Assembly: GCA_003170315.1 (NCBI GenBank) | Contig: PNAH01000012.1 | Coordinates: 51,474-115,473 of the forward strand | Origin: Acidimicrobiaceae bacterium | Lineage (GTDB): Bacteria > Actinomycetota > Acidimicrobiia > Acidimicrobiales > RAAP-2 | Reading direction: 5' to 3' | DNA length: 64,000 nt | Shown: positions 9,313-18,180 of the stretch, one piece after another | Layout of the letters: every line of letters begins with the position of its first letter | Numbering within the stretch: position 1 is the first letter of the stretch | Position numbers and translations under genes: made by a program | The notes under the pieces: model-generated | What the model was told of the DNA's origin: nothing | Seen by the model: the letters and a program-made list of their open reading frames with translations, nothing else | The model's database searches: none

Positions 9313-9747
9313 TCAAAAACAGGCAGCCAAATCGAAGAGCAGCGACTGCAGGGTCCGCACGTAACTGAGCATTTCGTCATCCGCGGCGGCCAATTGCTCG
9401 TCATTGTGCAGCCCGTGAGTCTGGGCCGTGGAACGAAGGGCCACCTGCAACGTCGTAAGCCACACCCATGCTTCGGCGTCGTTCAGGAACTGCTCGTCGA
9501 CCGTGAGACTGGCTAATTCGGCGTTGGTCGAAGTCTCGGTTTGGCGAGCGAGCATGGACACGGGATTGTCTTGATCGAGGCTGGGATCGATGGGGCCCGA
9601 GAGCGAGATGTGCCACTCGTGGTCGGGGTCGCGCTCGGCCGCCAAGACGTTGGCGAAGGCACTGCGAACCACCGAGCGACCGTACTCGTTCATGCGCACT
9701 TCCACCCGGCCGTCGCGACGACGGGTGAAGACCTTGCTTCCCGCCAC
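9313..9747 (-). CDS. DUF2017 family protein
   Basis: A 144-residue actinobacterial DUF2017 protein. The start chosen is a GTG at 9747 whose first base is the last base of the clpS stop (TAGTG), giving an N-terminus with TRRRDGRVEVRMNEYG as expected for the family. The C-terminal part (NDAEAWVWLTTLQVALRS, MLSYVRTLQSLLFDL) is the conserved helical region. In actinobacteria this gene regularly follows clpS. A role in Clp-mediated proteolysis is inferred only from that context. Confidence 0.85.
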   Translation of the reverse strand: MAGSKVFTRRRDGRVEVRMNEYGRSVVRSAFANVLAAERDPDHEWHISLSGPIDPSLDQDNPVSMLARQTETSTNAELASLTVDEQFLNDAEAWVWLTTLQVALRSTAQTHGLHNDEQLAAADDEMLSYVRTLQSLLFDLAACF

Positions 9748-10052
9748 TACGTGTCCTGTTCGATCGTGCTCTGCAAACCGGCGACCTGCAGCTTGACGCA
9801 GTAGCTCTCGGCGCGTTCGCGGTGACCGGACCAGACGAGCGCTCGACCCTCGTGGTGCACGGCCAACATCAGCTGCGTGCACTTGTTGTTCGAGTAGCCG
9901 AAGATCTTGCGGAAAATCACTACGACGACCGTCATGGGCGTCACCGGATCGTTCCACACGATCACGTTCCACGGCTTCTTGGTCTCGACAGCGTCCTCGG
10001 TTTGGACGTCCCCTTCGGTCGTCGTGCGCCGAAGCGGTTGCGTAGAGGCCAT
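9747..10052 (-). CDS. clpS: ATP-dependent Clp protease adaptor ClpS
   Basis: A 101-residue N-recognin that delivers proteins with N-degron residues to the ClpA/ClpC-ClpP protease. The substrate pocket residues are visible: Asn34 and Asp35 in WNDPVTPM, and His66 in AVHHEG. FRKIFGYSNNKCTQLM is the following conserved helix. The in-frame region upstream of ATG 10052 does not look coding. It is followed, with a one-base overlap, by DUF2017. Confidence 0.93.
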   Translation of the reverse strand: MASTQPLRRTTTEGDVQTEDAVETKKPWNVIVWNDPVTPMTVVVVIFRKIFGYSNNKCTQLMLAVHHEGRALVWSGHRERAESYCVKLQVAGLQSTIEQDT

Positions 10053-10124
10053 TTCTCTAGTGTCCCAGACGGCTGCTTGAATTGAAAGTGATGAACGTAG
10101 TCTGTCCAAGAGAAAGCGAGGACC

Positions 10125-11000
10125 GTGCCAGCCACGATGGCCACTGAAACCCTGACTCGACTTCGGCGGCGCGTCCACCGCGACATCCGAAAGTCCGTCG
10201 GGCTGTCCAAGGATCCGCCGCCTCGTTGCAACGATCCCGACGAGGCCTACTTCGCGCTCGACGGTGTGGCGCGAACCATCCACGGTGACCTGCCGCCCAT
10301 GCTGGTTGGTGGACTCGGATCACTATTCATTCAGATGCTCCATCCCCACACGATGGCCGGCGTCGCCCAACACTCGCGGTACCGCGAGGATCCCCTCGGG
10401 CGACTCCTCCAGACCGCGAACTTCATTGGCTTCACCACTTACGGCACGAAGGCTCAGGCCTACGCGTCGATCGAGCGCGTCCTCGCCGTGCACCAGGTCG
10501 TTCGCGGGGTTGCCGACGATGGCGCCCCGTACTTCGCGAACGATCCCCATCTGCTGGCGTGGGTGCACGCCGCCGAGACGTCGATGTTCCTCGTGGCTTA
10601 TCGAAGATTCGGTGCGGTGCGCCTCAGCGACGATGACGCCGACCGGTACGTGCGCGAGATGGCGAGCTTGGCGAACGACCTCGGCATGGTCAGCCCACCG
10701 ACGTCGGTCGCGGAGTTGGAAGCCGCCATCCAACGATTCCGCCCGGAGTTGCGGCTCAGTGCGGACGGTGCCATCGCACGGGACTTCATCGTGCGCGGCG
10801 TCCAACGTGGCGTGATGAATCGTTCGGCGAATTGGCTGCTCGTGCGCAGCTCCTTCGCGCTGATGGCGCCGTGGCAACTGGAACTCCTCGGCGTGGCGAA
10901 CCGACCGGTTCGCAATCGTTTCTTCATTCAACCAGCGACGGCCGTGTTCTGTCGGCTGTTGCGGTTCTTCGTGCCGCCGCCGCCTACGTCGCGAGACTGA
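10125..11000 (+). CDS. DUF2236 (MpaB-like oxygenase) family protein
   Basis: A 291-residue DUF2236 protein, related to the haem-containing latex-clearing and mpaB-type oxygenases. Hallmarks are GGLGSLFIQMLHPHTMAGVAQHS (His residues in place for the family) and LLQTANFIGFTTYGTKAQA, then LAWVHAAETSMFLVAYRRFG. The start is a GTG preceded by an AG-rich stretch; an ATG four codons on is possible. Its 3' end overlaps the convergent SDR gene by 17 bases. The substrate is unknown. Confidence 0.85.
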   Translation: MPATMATETLTRLRRRVHRDIRKSVGLSKDPPPRCNDPDEAYFALDGVARTIHGDLPPMLVGGLGSLFIQMLHPHTMAGVAQHSRYREDPLGRLLQTANFIGFTTYGTKAQAYASIERVLAVHQVVRGVADDGAPYFANDPHLLAWVHAAETSMFLVAYRRFGAVRLSDDDADRYVREMASLANDLGMVSPPTSVAELEAAIQRFRPELRLSADGAIARDFIVRGVQRGVMNRSANWLLVRSSFALMAPWQLELLGVANRPVRNRFFIQPATAVFCRLLRFFVPPPPTSRD

Positions 11001-11709
11001 GACCGCCGTCGATGACGACGACTTGGCCGGTCACGTACTTCGACGACGCCAGGGCCACGATCACCTCGGCGACGTCGTCGGGCGAGCCGCTTCGCTTGAG
11101 GGGAGCGACGGCATGGACGAAACCACGCACGGTATCCCAGTCCGCGGTCCACGGCGTGTCGACCAGGCCCGGCGCCACGGCGTTCACCCGTACCTCGGGC
11201 CCTACGACTTTCGCGAGCAGCGCGGTCATGTGATTGACCGCCGCCTTCGAGGCGGCGTAGGGAATCGACGAGCCGAGCGGTCGCACGCCCGCCATCGACG
11301 AAACGTTCACGATTGCCCCGTGGCTCGAGCGCAGGGCGTCCATCGCCGCGACGCAGAGACTCCACGTGCCAAAGACGTTCACCTCGAAGATCTCGCGCCA
11401 TACGTCGAGCGACGCGGCCTCCAGGTCGGCGTGGGGAATCACCTTGGTCGTACCGGCGTTGTTGATCAACACGTCGAGACGGCCGTAGTGCTCGAGGACG
11501 TCGGCGACGAGTCGGGTGCAGTCCTCGCTCAGCGCGATGTCGGCTTGCACGTATCGAGAATTCGGCGTCGCGGCGGCGAGTCGTTCGCCGGCTTCGACAC
11601 TGCGCACCGAGTTGAAGACCACTCGGTGGCCGGCGTCGGCGAAACGAAGTGCCGTCGCCTCGCCAATGCCGCTCGTCGAACCGGTCACCAGCACGACTTT
11701 GTCGCTCAT
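10984..11709 (-). CDS. SDR family NAD(P)-dependent oxidoreductase
   Basis: A 241-residue classical short-chain dehydrogenase/reductase. The cofactor motif TGSTSGIG is at 9-16, NNAG at 83-86, catalytic Ser near 137, and Tyr151/Lys155 in YAASK. The C-terminus ends VTGQVVVIDGGLSLAT. ATG 11709 is chosen because GGAGG lies five bases upstream, inside the end of the preceding epimerase gene. The two genes are two bases apart and probably co-transcribed, hinting at sugar or sugar-alcohol metabolism, but the substrate cannot be read from the sequence. Confidence 0.88.
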   Translation of the reverse strand: MSDKVVLVTGSTSGIGEATALRFADAGHRVVFNSVRSVEAGERLAAATPNSRYVQADIALSEDCTRLVADVLEHYGRLDVLINNAGTTKVIPHADLEAASLDVWREIFEVNVFGTWSLCVAAMDALRSSHGAIVNVSSMAGVRPLGSSIPYAASKAAVNHMTALLAKVVGPEVRVNAVAPGLVDTPWTADWDTVRGFVHAVAPLKRSGSPDDVAEVIVALASSKYVTGQVVVIDGGLSLAT

Positions 11710-11711
11710 CG

Positions 11712-12620
11712 TTACCTCCGTCGCAGTCGCCACGAACCGGCCCAGTGCTGACCCGGTTCGAGTACCACTACGTCCTTGCCACTGCGCAGCGCGTCGGGCG
11801 GACAGGTCATCGGTTCCACGGCCACGGCGGTGCGTCGACGACCCTTTTCAAGATGGTCACCGGTGAAGACCTGCAAATACGGAAAGTTACGATCGACGCT
11901 CAGCTCGATCTCGCCCCCGGCCGAGTCGACGAGCACGACCGTGGCCAGCCCCGAATCGTCGCGCACCAGTTCGGTGAAGGTGGTGTCGAGCGTGTGGCCA
12001 TTCACCGACTTGCGCTTGGTGAAGTCGAAACTGTTTCCCGCCACCGGCAAGATCTCTCCGGTCGGCAGCTGGCGATCGTTCACCGCGACGTAGGCGTTCG
12101 CCGGGATCTCCAACTCGGCTCCCTCGATCGTCGGCGTGGTGACGGCGAGGTAGGGGTGAAAACCCACGCCGAAGGGTATGGGCACGTCATCGCGATTGGT
12201 CACCGTCGTGGTGACGGTGAGACCCAGTCGACCCAAGTGGTAGGTCACGTTGATGTCGCTCAAGAACGGATAGTCGGGCGACGGATGCAACAACATCGAG
12301 AGCGAGCAGCGATTCTGGTTGACCGAGTCGATGCGGAACGGCCGCCAGCGCACGAGCCCGTGGATGGCCGTCGCGTGGGCGACGTCGTCAATCGTCGGTC
12401 GCGCGACGCGATCGGAGAACGTCCATTCGCCGTCGGACATCCGATTAGGCCACGGGTACAGCACCTGTCCCCGGGCCCCGGTCGGCACCTCTTCGCCGGC
12501 GAAGCCCTCGACGACGCTGAGCCCGCCCTTTACGAAGGTACGCAGCGTCGCGCCGACTTCGGTGATTACGGCCCGTTCGTCACCGTGGGCAATGGCAATC
12601 TGTTCACCGGATGGCAGCAT
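11712..12620 (-). CDS. aldose 1-epimerase family protein
   Basis: A 302-residue galactose-mutarotase-fold protein. Supporting segments are the Arg motif LYPWPNRMSDG near 54-64, the His motif ATAIHGLVRW, the second His in FGVGFHPYL, and the C-terminal Glu in VAVEPMTCPPDAL. These are the catalytic His/Glu arrangement of aldose epimerases, which interconvert alpha and beta anomers. It is the first gene of a pair with the SDR and divergent from surE. Confidence 0.88.
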   Translation of the reverse strand: MLPSGEQIAIAHGDERAVITEVGATLRTFVKGGLSVVEGFAGEEVPTGARGQVLYPWPNRMSDGEWTFSDRVARPTIDDVAHATAIHGLVRWRPFRIDSVNQNRCSLSMLLHPSPDYPFLSDINVTYHLGRLGLTVTTTVTNRDDVPIPFGVGFHPYLAVTTPTIEGAELEIPANAYVAVNDRQLPTGEILPVAGNSFDFTKRKSVNGHTLDTTFTELVRDDSGLATVVLVDSAGGEIELSVDRNFPYLQVFTGDHLEKGRRRTAVAVEPMTCPPDALRSGKDVVVLEPGQHWAGSWRLRRR

Positions 12621-12653
12621 CGGTCGCTTTTCCCTTTAATCACGGACGTGTAA

Positions 12654-12675
12654 CGTACGCCCGTTATCGTACGCC
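12654..12675 (+). promoter_or_regulatory. direct repeat and probable promoter of surE
   Basis: CGTACGCC occurs at 12654-12661 and again at 12668-12675, within the 57-bp region between epimerase and surE. TATCGT lies about seven bases before the surE ATG and no Shine-Dalgarno is visible, so a leaderless transcript is likely. The repeated word could be an operator. This is weak evidence. Confidence 0.3.
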
Positions 12676-12677
12676 GT

Positions 12678-13529
12678 ATGAGAATCCTCATAACCAACGA
12701 CGACGGAATCACCGCCCCGGGACTCGAGGTGTTGGCGCGAAACGTGGCTCGCTGGATTGACGAAGCCCCCGAGCACGAGGTTCGCGAAGCCATCGTGGTG
12801 GCGCCGAGTGTCAACCACTCCGGTATGTCGGCCGCCGTCGGCGACGTGTTTTCTCACCCCAGCGTCAAGTACCGACGTCACACCATCCCGGGCGCCGAGT
12901 CGCTGGTGGCCTACTCCCTCGAGGCTCCCCCGGCGCTATGCGCGATTCTCGGCGCCGTCGGCAGCTTCGAATTCCAGCCCGACCTCATTCTCTCGGGCAT
13001 CAACGCAGGCGCGAACGTGGGGCGAAGTGTCTTGCACTCCGGCACGGTCGGCGCCATACTGACCGGCGCCCAACTCGGCCTCTCAGGTCTGGCCGTTTCG
13101 GTACAGTGGGGCGAGAACGTCCACTACGACACCGCCGGCGAGGTGGCGATCGAGGTCTTGCAAGAACTGATGAACGCGCCTTCGCGCACGCTCTTCAATC
13201 TGAACGTTCCGAATCTTTCGGCCGCCGACATGAAAGGGGTGCGCCGAGGACGAATCTCGCGCGCCGGCGTCGTTAAGTCCGCCCGGCCGTCGATCAAAGG
13301 CGAATCTCTGAGTGACCAGGGTGAGCTGTCGTTGCGTCTGGGCGCGGCGACGCCGGACATCGGCGACGTCAGTGACGAGGACGCCGACGAGGACGGCGCG
13401 CTGCTCGTCGCCGGCTACGCGTCCCTCACTCCTCTTCGTGGCCCCCACGAGGACGCCGACCCGGGACTGGACGGACTGGTTCATTCGGCCCTCGAAGCGA
13501 TCGCGCGACACCTGAACAAAGTTCGCTAG
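12678..13529 (+). CDS. surE: 5'/3'-nucleotidase SurE
   Basis: A 283-residue SurE, a metal-dependent nucleoside-monophosphate phosphatase. MRILITNDDG carries the metal ligands Asp8 and Asp9; VAPSVNHSGMS supplies the next ligand region and LILSGINAGANVG the Asn ligand. HSGTVGAILTGAQLGLSGLAVS is the conserved core. The C-terminal third has an acidic loop (DVSDEDADEDG). It overlaps the convergent arfB by four bases. Confidence 0.93.
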   Translation: MRILITNDDGITAPGLEVLARNVARWIDEAPEHEVREAIVVAPSVNHSGMSAAVGDVFSHPSVKYRRHTIPGAESLVAYSLEAPPALCAILGAVGSFEFQPDLILSGINAGANVGRSVLHSGTVGAILTGAQLGLSGLAVSVQWGENVHYDTAGEVAIEVLQELMNAPSRTLFNLNVPNLSAADMKGVRRGRISRAGVVKSARPSIKGESLSDQGELSLRLGAATPDIGDVSDEDADEDGALLVAGYASLTPLRGPHEDADPGLDGLVHSALEAIARHLNKVR

Positions 13530-13957
13530 TCCTCCGTCGGACGACGGCGCTGTTCTTTCACGCGACCGCGAGCCTTCTTGTCGTCTACGCGACGGACCTT
13601 CGAGCCCTTGGTCGGTTTGGTCGCGCGTCGCGGAGGCTGACGGGTCAAGGCCAGGGCGATCTTGTCCGCCAACTGCTGGAGGGCGGCACCGCGGTTCTGC
13701 CCTTGCGATCGAAACCTCCCGGCGCTCGAACGAACGATCGGACCGATCTTCTCCACTAACAACTCTCTGTCGGCGTTCGAGAGAACACTTGAATCGTTGA
13801 CGTCAAAAGAAGCAACGACGCGCGTCAGTGAACGATTCGCGTGCTGGCCCCCCGGTCCACCCGACGTCGTGACGCGAAGCGCAACCTCGTCAGCCGGAAT
13901 CGTGAGTTGAGCACGGATGAAGAGCGAGCCGTCCTCGAGCGGGTGGGGTGTACTCAT
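13526..13957 (-). CDS. arfB: alternative ribosome-rescue factor / peptidyl-tRNA hydrolase ArfB
   Basis: A 143-residue codon-independent release factor that hydrolyses peptidyl-tRNA on stalled ribosomes. The catalytic GGQ tripeptide is at 36-38 within TTSGGPGGQHANRS, and the C-terminal tail (TKGSKVRRVDDKKARGRVKEQRRR) is the basic extension that enters the empty mRNA channel. Both parts are needed for this family. Its ATG overlaps the thioesterase stop (ATGA), so it is probably co-expressed with it. Confidence 0.93.
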   Translation of the reverse strand: MSTPHPLEDGSLFIRAQLTIPADEVALRVTTSGGPGGQHANRSLTRVVASFDVNDSSVLSNADRELLVEKIGPIVRSSAGRFRSQGQNRGAALQQLADKIALALTRQPPRRATKPTKGSKVRRVDDKKARGRVKEQRRRPTED

Positions 13958-14790
13958 CGATCTGCGGACTTGGGGAATCGAACCATCGCCAACTGAGTCG
14001 ACGTGGCCACCAACTGATCTCGCGTGTCGAATAACTCGCAGTGCTCTTCGACGACGCCGTCAGTGATGACCACGCACCACTGGCGAGCACGCAACCATTC
14101 GCCGACCGGTTGTTGGTGCACGTAGGAGGTCAACTGGAGAGTCGGCACCCACCCCGACGAACCCAGCGGAAAGGTGGCGGGCGGCAGCCCGTCACTCGCG
14201 AAGAGCAACGTCCACGCGTCCCACGCTTCGGCGCCGTCATTGAGTCGCAACCACCCCTTCACCTCCGCGCGGTCACTGCGCTCTCCGTCCAGCCACCTCG
14301 CGCACGAGGGGTCCAAGCGAAAATCGACCACGCTCATGAGCTTGATCTCCTCGACCACGGTGCGGCGAAGACAGTCCTCGAGCGGGGCCAGGTCCGGCAC
14401 GGCGGGTTGAAGGTATCGCACGGTGGCGTGGTCGGACAGGGTGCCCAGGGTAACCAGGGATTCGGTCGTCACGACCGCGTCCTGGATCAGTTCGACGTGG
14501 ACGAAGGACACGCTTCGTCCCACTCGACGAACCGTCGTGCGAAGTTCCACCGGACCAACCTCCGGAGCGGCAACGTAACTCGTCGTGATCGCCGTGGTGT
14601 GAACGTGGGCCGAACCTTCGTTGCTCGCGGCGGCCAGCGCCGCGTTCGCTAAAAGACACTGCAAGTAGCCGCCGTTGGGGTGGCCGACCACCGTGTAATC
14701 GTCCGAAATCTCCGCGGCGAAGTGGCCCGGACGGAGTGAGTCGACGGCAGCGGCGTCGCGCAACGACCGACTTTCGTGCGCGGCGTTCAT
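13954..14790 (-). CDS. acyl-CoA thioesterase family protein (double hotdog)
   Basis: A 278-residue protein with the two-hotdog layout of TesB-like thioesterases: GHPNGGYLQCLLANAAL with TTAITTSYVAAPEVGPVEL in the first half, and GSSGWVPTLQLTSYVHQQPVGEWL in the second. It would hydrolyse acyl-CoA to free acid and CoA in the cytoplasm. It is translationally coupled to arfB downstream and divergent from mmsA. The chain-length preference is unknown. Confidence 0.82.
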   Translation of the reverse strand: MNAAHESRSLRDAAAVDSLRPGHFAAEISDDYTVVGHPNGGYLQCLLANAALAAASNEGSAHVHTTAITTSYVAAPEVGPVELRTTVRRVGRSVSFVHVELIQDAVVTTESLVTLGTLSDHATVRYLQPAVPDLAPLEDCLRRTVVEEIKLMSVVDFRLDPSCARWLDGERSDRAEVKGWLRLNDGAEAWDAWTLLFASDGLPPATFPLGSSGWVPTLQLTSYVHQQPVGEWLRARQWCVVITDGVVEEHCELFDTRDQLVATSTQLAMVRFPKSADR

Positions 14791-14853
14791 AGCTAAACCC
14801 TAACGGTGGTTTTGCTATCAACCATTAGATTGGCCAGTGAGAAAGAGGTGTCA

Positions 14854-16332
14854 ATGCGGACCGTTCCCTACTTCATCAACGACGAGCGCGTCGAGGGATC
14901 CGGCGACCTCCTCGTCTACAACCCGGCCACCGGCGGCGTGAACGCGCACGTTCCCGTCGCCGACGCGCAGCTCGTCGACGGCGTCGTGAACATCGCGCGC
15001 ACCGCCGCTGACACGTGGCGCAACTCGACCCTTTCCCAGCGAACCAACGTTCTCTTCACGTTGCGCCAACTCCTCGTTCAACACGCCGACGAGCTCGCGG
15101 CACTGATCACCCAAGAACACGGCAAGACCCTCGCCGACGCGAAAGGGGAACTGGCCCGGGGACTCGAGAACGTGGAATACGCCTGCGGACTCACCGAGCA
15201 CATGAAGGGCGACTTCTCCAGCCAGGTCGCCGATGGCGTCGACGTGCACTCGGTGCGCGAGCCGGTCGGTGTCGTCGCAGCGATTACGCCGTTCAACTTC
15301 CCCATCATGGTTCCTTTATGGATGACCGCCAACGCGATCGCCACGGGCAACGCCGTGATCCTGAAGCCGTCCGAACGCGATCCGTCGGTGTCGGTGCGCC
15401 TCGGCGAACTCCTCCGCGAGGCCGGACTGCCGAGCGGCGTCTTCAACGTGATCCACGGCAACGCCGACACGGTCAATCGGCTGCTGGAGCACCCGGGCAT
15501 CGACGCGATCAGCTTCGTCGGCTCGACGCCGGTCGCTCGTCACGTGTACCTCACGGGCACCGCGCACGGCAAGCGCGTGCAGGCGCTCGGCGGCGCGAAG
15601 AATCACATGGTCGTCTTGCCCGACGCCGATCTCGACATCGCGGCCGATGCCGCGATCAACGCCGGTTTCGGCTCGGCCGGCGAACGATGCATGGCGATCA
15701 GCGTCGTCGTCGCGGTTGGGGACATCGCGGACGAATTGATCGGGCGCATCACCGACCGACTCGATCGCTTGACGGTCGGACCGGGCGACGATCCGAGCAG
15801 TGACTTCGGTCCGCTCATCACCAAAGAACACCGCGACCGCGTGGTGGGTTACGTCACTTCGGCGCCGAGCGAGGGCATCACCGTCGTGCGCGACGGAACG
15901 TCCTGGGCCGACAAGCCGGGCTTCTTCGTGGGGCCGTGCCTGCTCGACGGAGTCGAGCCGGGGATGAAGGCCTACGACGACGAGATCTTCGGGCCGGTGC
16001 TCGGTGTGTCGCGCGTGGCCACCTACGCCGATGCCGTCACCATGGTGAACGCCAACCCGTACGGCAACGGCGTGGCGATCTTCACGCGCGACGGTAACGC
16101 GGCGCGACTCTTCTCGCGCGAAGTGAATGTCGGAATGATCGGGGTCAACGTACCCATTCCGGTACCGATTGCCGCCTATTCCTTCGGCGGATGGAAGAAC
16201 TCGCTCTTCGGCCACAGTCACATCTACGGTCCCGAGGGCTTCGCCTTTTATACCCGGGCCAAAGTGGTGACGACGCGCTGGCCGCAACCGTCGGAGTCTC
16301 AGATCGACCTCGGCTTCCCCACCACCCGCTAG
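14854..16332 (+). CDS. mmsA: CoA-acylating methylmalonate-semialdehyde dehydrogenase
   Basis: A 492-residue aldehyde dehydrogenase converting methylmalonate semialdehyde (from valine or inositol breakdown) to propionyl-CoA with NAD and CoA. The family-typical segments are PFNFPIMVPLWM, FVGSTPVARHVY, QALGGAKNHMVVLPDADLD and the nucleophile Cys279 in SAGERCMAIS. ATG 14854 is preferred over an in-frame ATG 16 codons earlier, because AAAGAGGTG sits just upstream. The next gene begins three bases after its stop. The window also holds an isobutyryl-CoA mutase, which would feed on the same valine pathway. Confidence 0.9.
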   Translation: MRTVPYFINDERVEGSGDLLVYNPATGGVNAHVPVADAQLVDGVVNIARTAADTWRNSTLSQRTNVLFTLRQLLVQHADELAALITQEHGKTLADAKGELARGLENVEYACGLTEHMKGDFSSQVADGVDVHSVREPVGVVAAITPFNFPIMVPLWMTANAIATGNAVILKPSERDPSVSVRLGELLREAGLPSGVFNVIHGNADTVNRLLEHPGIDAISFVGSTPVARHVYLTGTAHGKRVQALGGAKNHMVVLPDADLDIAADAAINAGFGSAGERCMAISVVVAVGDIADELIGRITDRLDRLTVGPGDDPSSDFGPLITKEHRDRVVGYVTSAPSEGITVVRDGTSWADKPGFFVGPCLLDGVEPGMKAYDDEIFGPVLGVSRVATYADAVTMVNANPYGNGVAIFTRDGNAARLFSREVNVGMIGVNVPIPVPIAAYSFGGWKNSLFGHSHIYGPEGFAFYTRAKVVTTRWPQPSESQIDLGFPTTR

Positions 16333-16335
16333 TTC

Positions 16336-17610
16336 GTGATCGCTTCACTGCACCTCTTCTTCCACGGACTAGGCGACGGGTTGAAAGAGGCAGGCGCGAT
16401 GCTCTGGATCACGTGGTGGCCCCTGGTCCTCGGCTTCACCTTGTCCGGCTTCGTGCAGAGTCTCTTGCCGCGCGACGCGTTGCGCGCGCAGCTCGGAGTG
16501 ACCACCGCCAAGAGCGTGGCGAAGGCGTCGGTGCTCGGCGTCATCTCCTCTTCGTGCAGCTACGCCGCCAGTGCGATGGCCCGAGCACTCTTCGCGCGCG
16601 GCGCGTCGTGGACGAACTCCATTATCTTCATGATCGCCTCCACCAATCTCGTGATCGAGCTCGGGATAGTGCTCTACCTCTTGCTCGGATGGCAGTTCGT
16701 CGTCGCGCAGTTCGTAGGCGGCGCACTCATGATCGCGCTACTGTCCTTCACCACGCACTACGTCTTCTCGCGGCGCTACCAGGATCAAATCCGGATACGC
16801 GTCGAGCACGATTCGCCTCCTTCGACGAGGACTTCGACGCAACGTTGGCGCGAACGCGTTCGTGATCGCGAGAACTACCGGATCGCTGCCCGATTCACCA
16901 TTGGTGATCTCACGATGTTGCGCAAAGAACTGCTCGCCGGGTTCGTGGTGGCCGGCTTCATCATGGTCGACGTGCCGAATCGTTGGTGGTCGCACTTCTT
17001 CGTGAGTGGTCACGGCGTCTGGACCGTACTCGAGAACGTCGCGGTCGCCCCGCTGCTCGCCGTCGTCTCCTTCGTCTGTTCGGTGGGCAACATTCCTCTC
17101 GCCGCCGTGCTCTGGGCTCACGGAGTCGCCTTTGGAGGCGTCATCAGCTTTATCTTCGCCGACCTGGTGACCATGCCGCTGCTCTTCATCTACCGACGTT
17201 TCTACGGCACGGGGGCCGCCCTTCGACTCTTCGCTCTGTTGTGGTTCGTGATGAGCGCCGGCGGACTCGTGGTCGACCGACTCTTTCACGTGGCGTTGTT
17301 GGTGCCAAGCACGCACCACACCCGATTCGCGAGCGGGAATTTCGAGTTGGGTTGGACCCTGGCGCTCAACATCGTCGCCGCGGTGCTACTCGTAACAATC
17401 TGGTTCGTCGCGCGTTCCGGTCGCCCCTCGTCGTCGGTAGCCACCGACCCGATCTGTGGCATGACCGTTGATACTTCGGCGCCGGGCGACACACGCCGGG
17501 TGGGCCAGGTCGTCTACTACTTCTGTTCGCCTCGGTGTGCCGAACGCTTCGACGAGCGTCAGAAGACCGGGACCGTTGACCCCACCGGCCACTCGATGGA
17601 TCCGATGTGA
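16336..17610 (+). CDS. permease (UPF0718/ArsP-like) with C-terminal YHS domain
   Basis: A 424-residue membrane protein with about eight transmembrane helices in two halves, plus a soluble tail. Family features are GFTLSGFVQSLLP, SSSCSYAASAMARALF in the first half, and VSFVCSVGNIPLAAVLW in the second. These paired cysteine-containing loops are typical of this permease family. Residues from about 375 read DPICGMTV and YYFCSPRCAERF, a YHS domain known to bind metals such as copper. The fusion suggests metal or metalloid transport, but the substrate is inferred. The GTG start is three bases after mmsA, and its stop overlaps the next short ORF. Confidence 0.82.
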   Translation: MIASLHLFFHGLGDGLKEAGAMLWITWWPLVLGFTLSGFVQSLLPRDALRAQLGVTTAKSVAKASVLGVISSSCSYAASAMARALFARGASWTNSIIFMIASTNLVIELGIVLYLLLGWQFVVAQFVGGALMIALLSFTTHYVFSRRYQDQIRIRVEHDSPPSTRTSTQRWRERVRDRENYRIAARFTIGDLTMLRKELLAGFVVAGFIMVDVPNRWWSHFFVSGHGVWTVLENVAVAPLLAVVSFVCSVGNIPLAAVLWAHGVAFGGVISFIFADLVTMPLLFIYRRFYGTGAALRLFALLWFVMSAGGLVVDRLFHVALLVPSTHHTRFASGNFELGWTLALNIVAAVLLVTIWFVARSGRPSSSVATDPICGMTVDTSAPGDTRRVGQVVYYFCSPRCAERFDERQKTGTVDPTGHSMDPM

Positions 17611-17768
17611 TCACTGCAGTCACCACCCGGAACCCGCAGCGGAGCCTCGACGCGGGCGACGTCGCCTACTATTTCTCCAGCGATGGCCGTCGCATCACGT
17701 ACCTCTCGGGGTCGAGTTCCGCGACGCCGGCCATCATTCAGTCAGGACGTCAGCCATTTCATGAGTAA
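17607..17768 (+). CDS. short ORF resembling a YHS domain without cysteines
   Basis: A 53-codon frame from a GTG overlapping the permease stop (GTGA) to a TAA inside the start of the NUDIX gene. DAGDVAYYFSSDGRRITYL parallels the YHS pattern YYFC-x-x-x-C, with both cysteines replaced (Ser and Arg). The arrangement suggests either a decayed second YHS domain once joined to the permease or a small coupled protein. The overlap at both ends argues for real translation; its short length and the lost ligands argue against metal binding. Confidence 0.45.
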   Translation: MITAVTTRNPQRSLDAGDVAYYFSSDGRRITYLSGSSSATPAIIQSGRQPFHE

Positions 17769-18180
17769 GCAGCACACCAGCGTCCGGTCCTACGGCGTCC
17801 TCATTGACGCTGGGCGCGTGGCGCTCGTTCGCTCGTCCAATCCCCGCCACACCCCGCCGTTGTGGTGGCTGCCCGGCGGCGGCATCGACTTCGGCGAGGC
17901 GCCCGAAGACACGTTGATCCGCGAATTCCGCGAAGAGACGGGCCTCGTCGTCCACCATCCCGTCCTGCTCGGCGTCACCAGCGACGTGCGCCGTCGCGAC
18001 AACGGCGACAAGATCCACACGGTGCGCATTCTCTTCACCATCGAATTGGCCGGCGGCGAACTGCACCACGAGGTGCACGGCACCACCGATCACGCGGCCT
18101 GGTTCGAACTGGGCGACCTCGAAACGATGAACATCGCCGAGTACGCGCGAGCGGCGATCGCCGCGGCTCAAGAGAAGTAG
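17761..18180 (+). CDS. NUDIX hydrolase
   Basis: A 139-residue NUDIX-domain protein that would cleave a nucleoside diphosphate linked to another moiety. The Nudix box is GGGIDFGEAPEDTLIREFRE followed by ETGL, matching the GX5EX7REUXEEXGU consensus. ATG 17761 is chosen; in-frame codons upstream overlap the short YHS-like ORF. The 3' end overlaps the convergent acyl-CoA synthetase by 13 bases. The substrate cannot be assigned. Confidence 0.88.
   Translation: MSKQHTSVRSYGVLIDAGRVALVRSSNPRHTPPLWWLPGGGIDFGEAPEDTLIREFREETGLVVHHPVLLGVTSDVRRRDNGDKIHTVRILFTIELAGGELHHEVHGTTDHAAWFELGDLETMNIAEYARAAIAAAQEK

Noticed and set aside
15316..16287. 323-codon frame antisense to mmsA
   Set aside because: Same reason: a shadow of a conserved aldehyde dehydrogenase.
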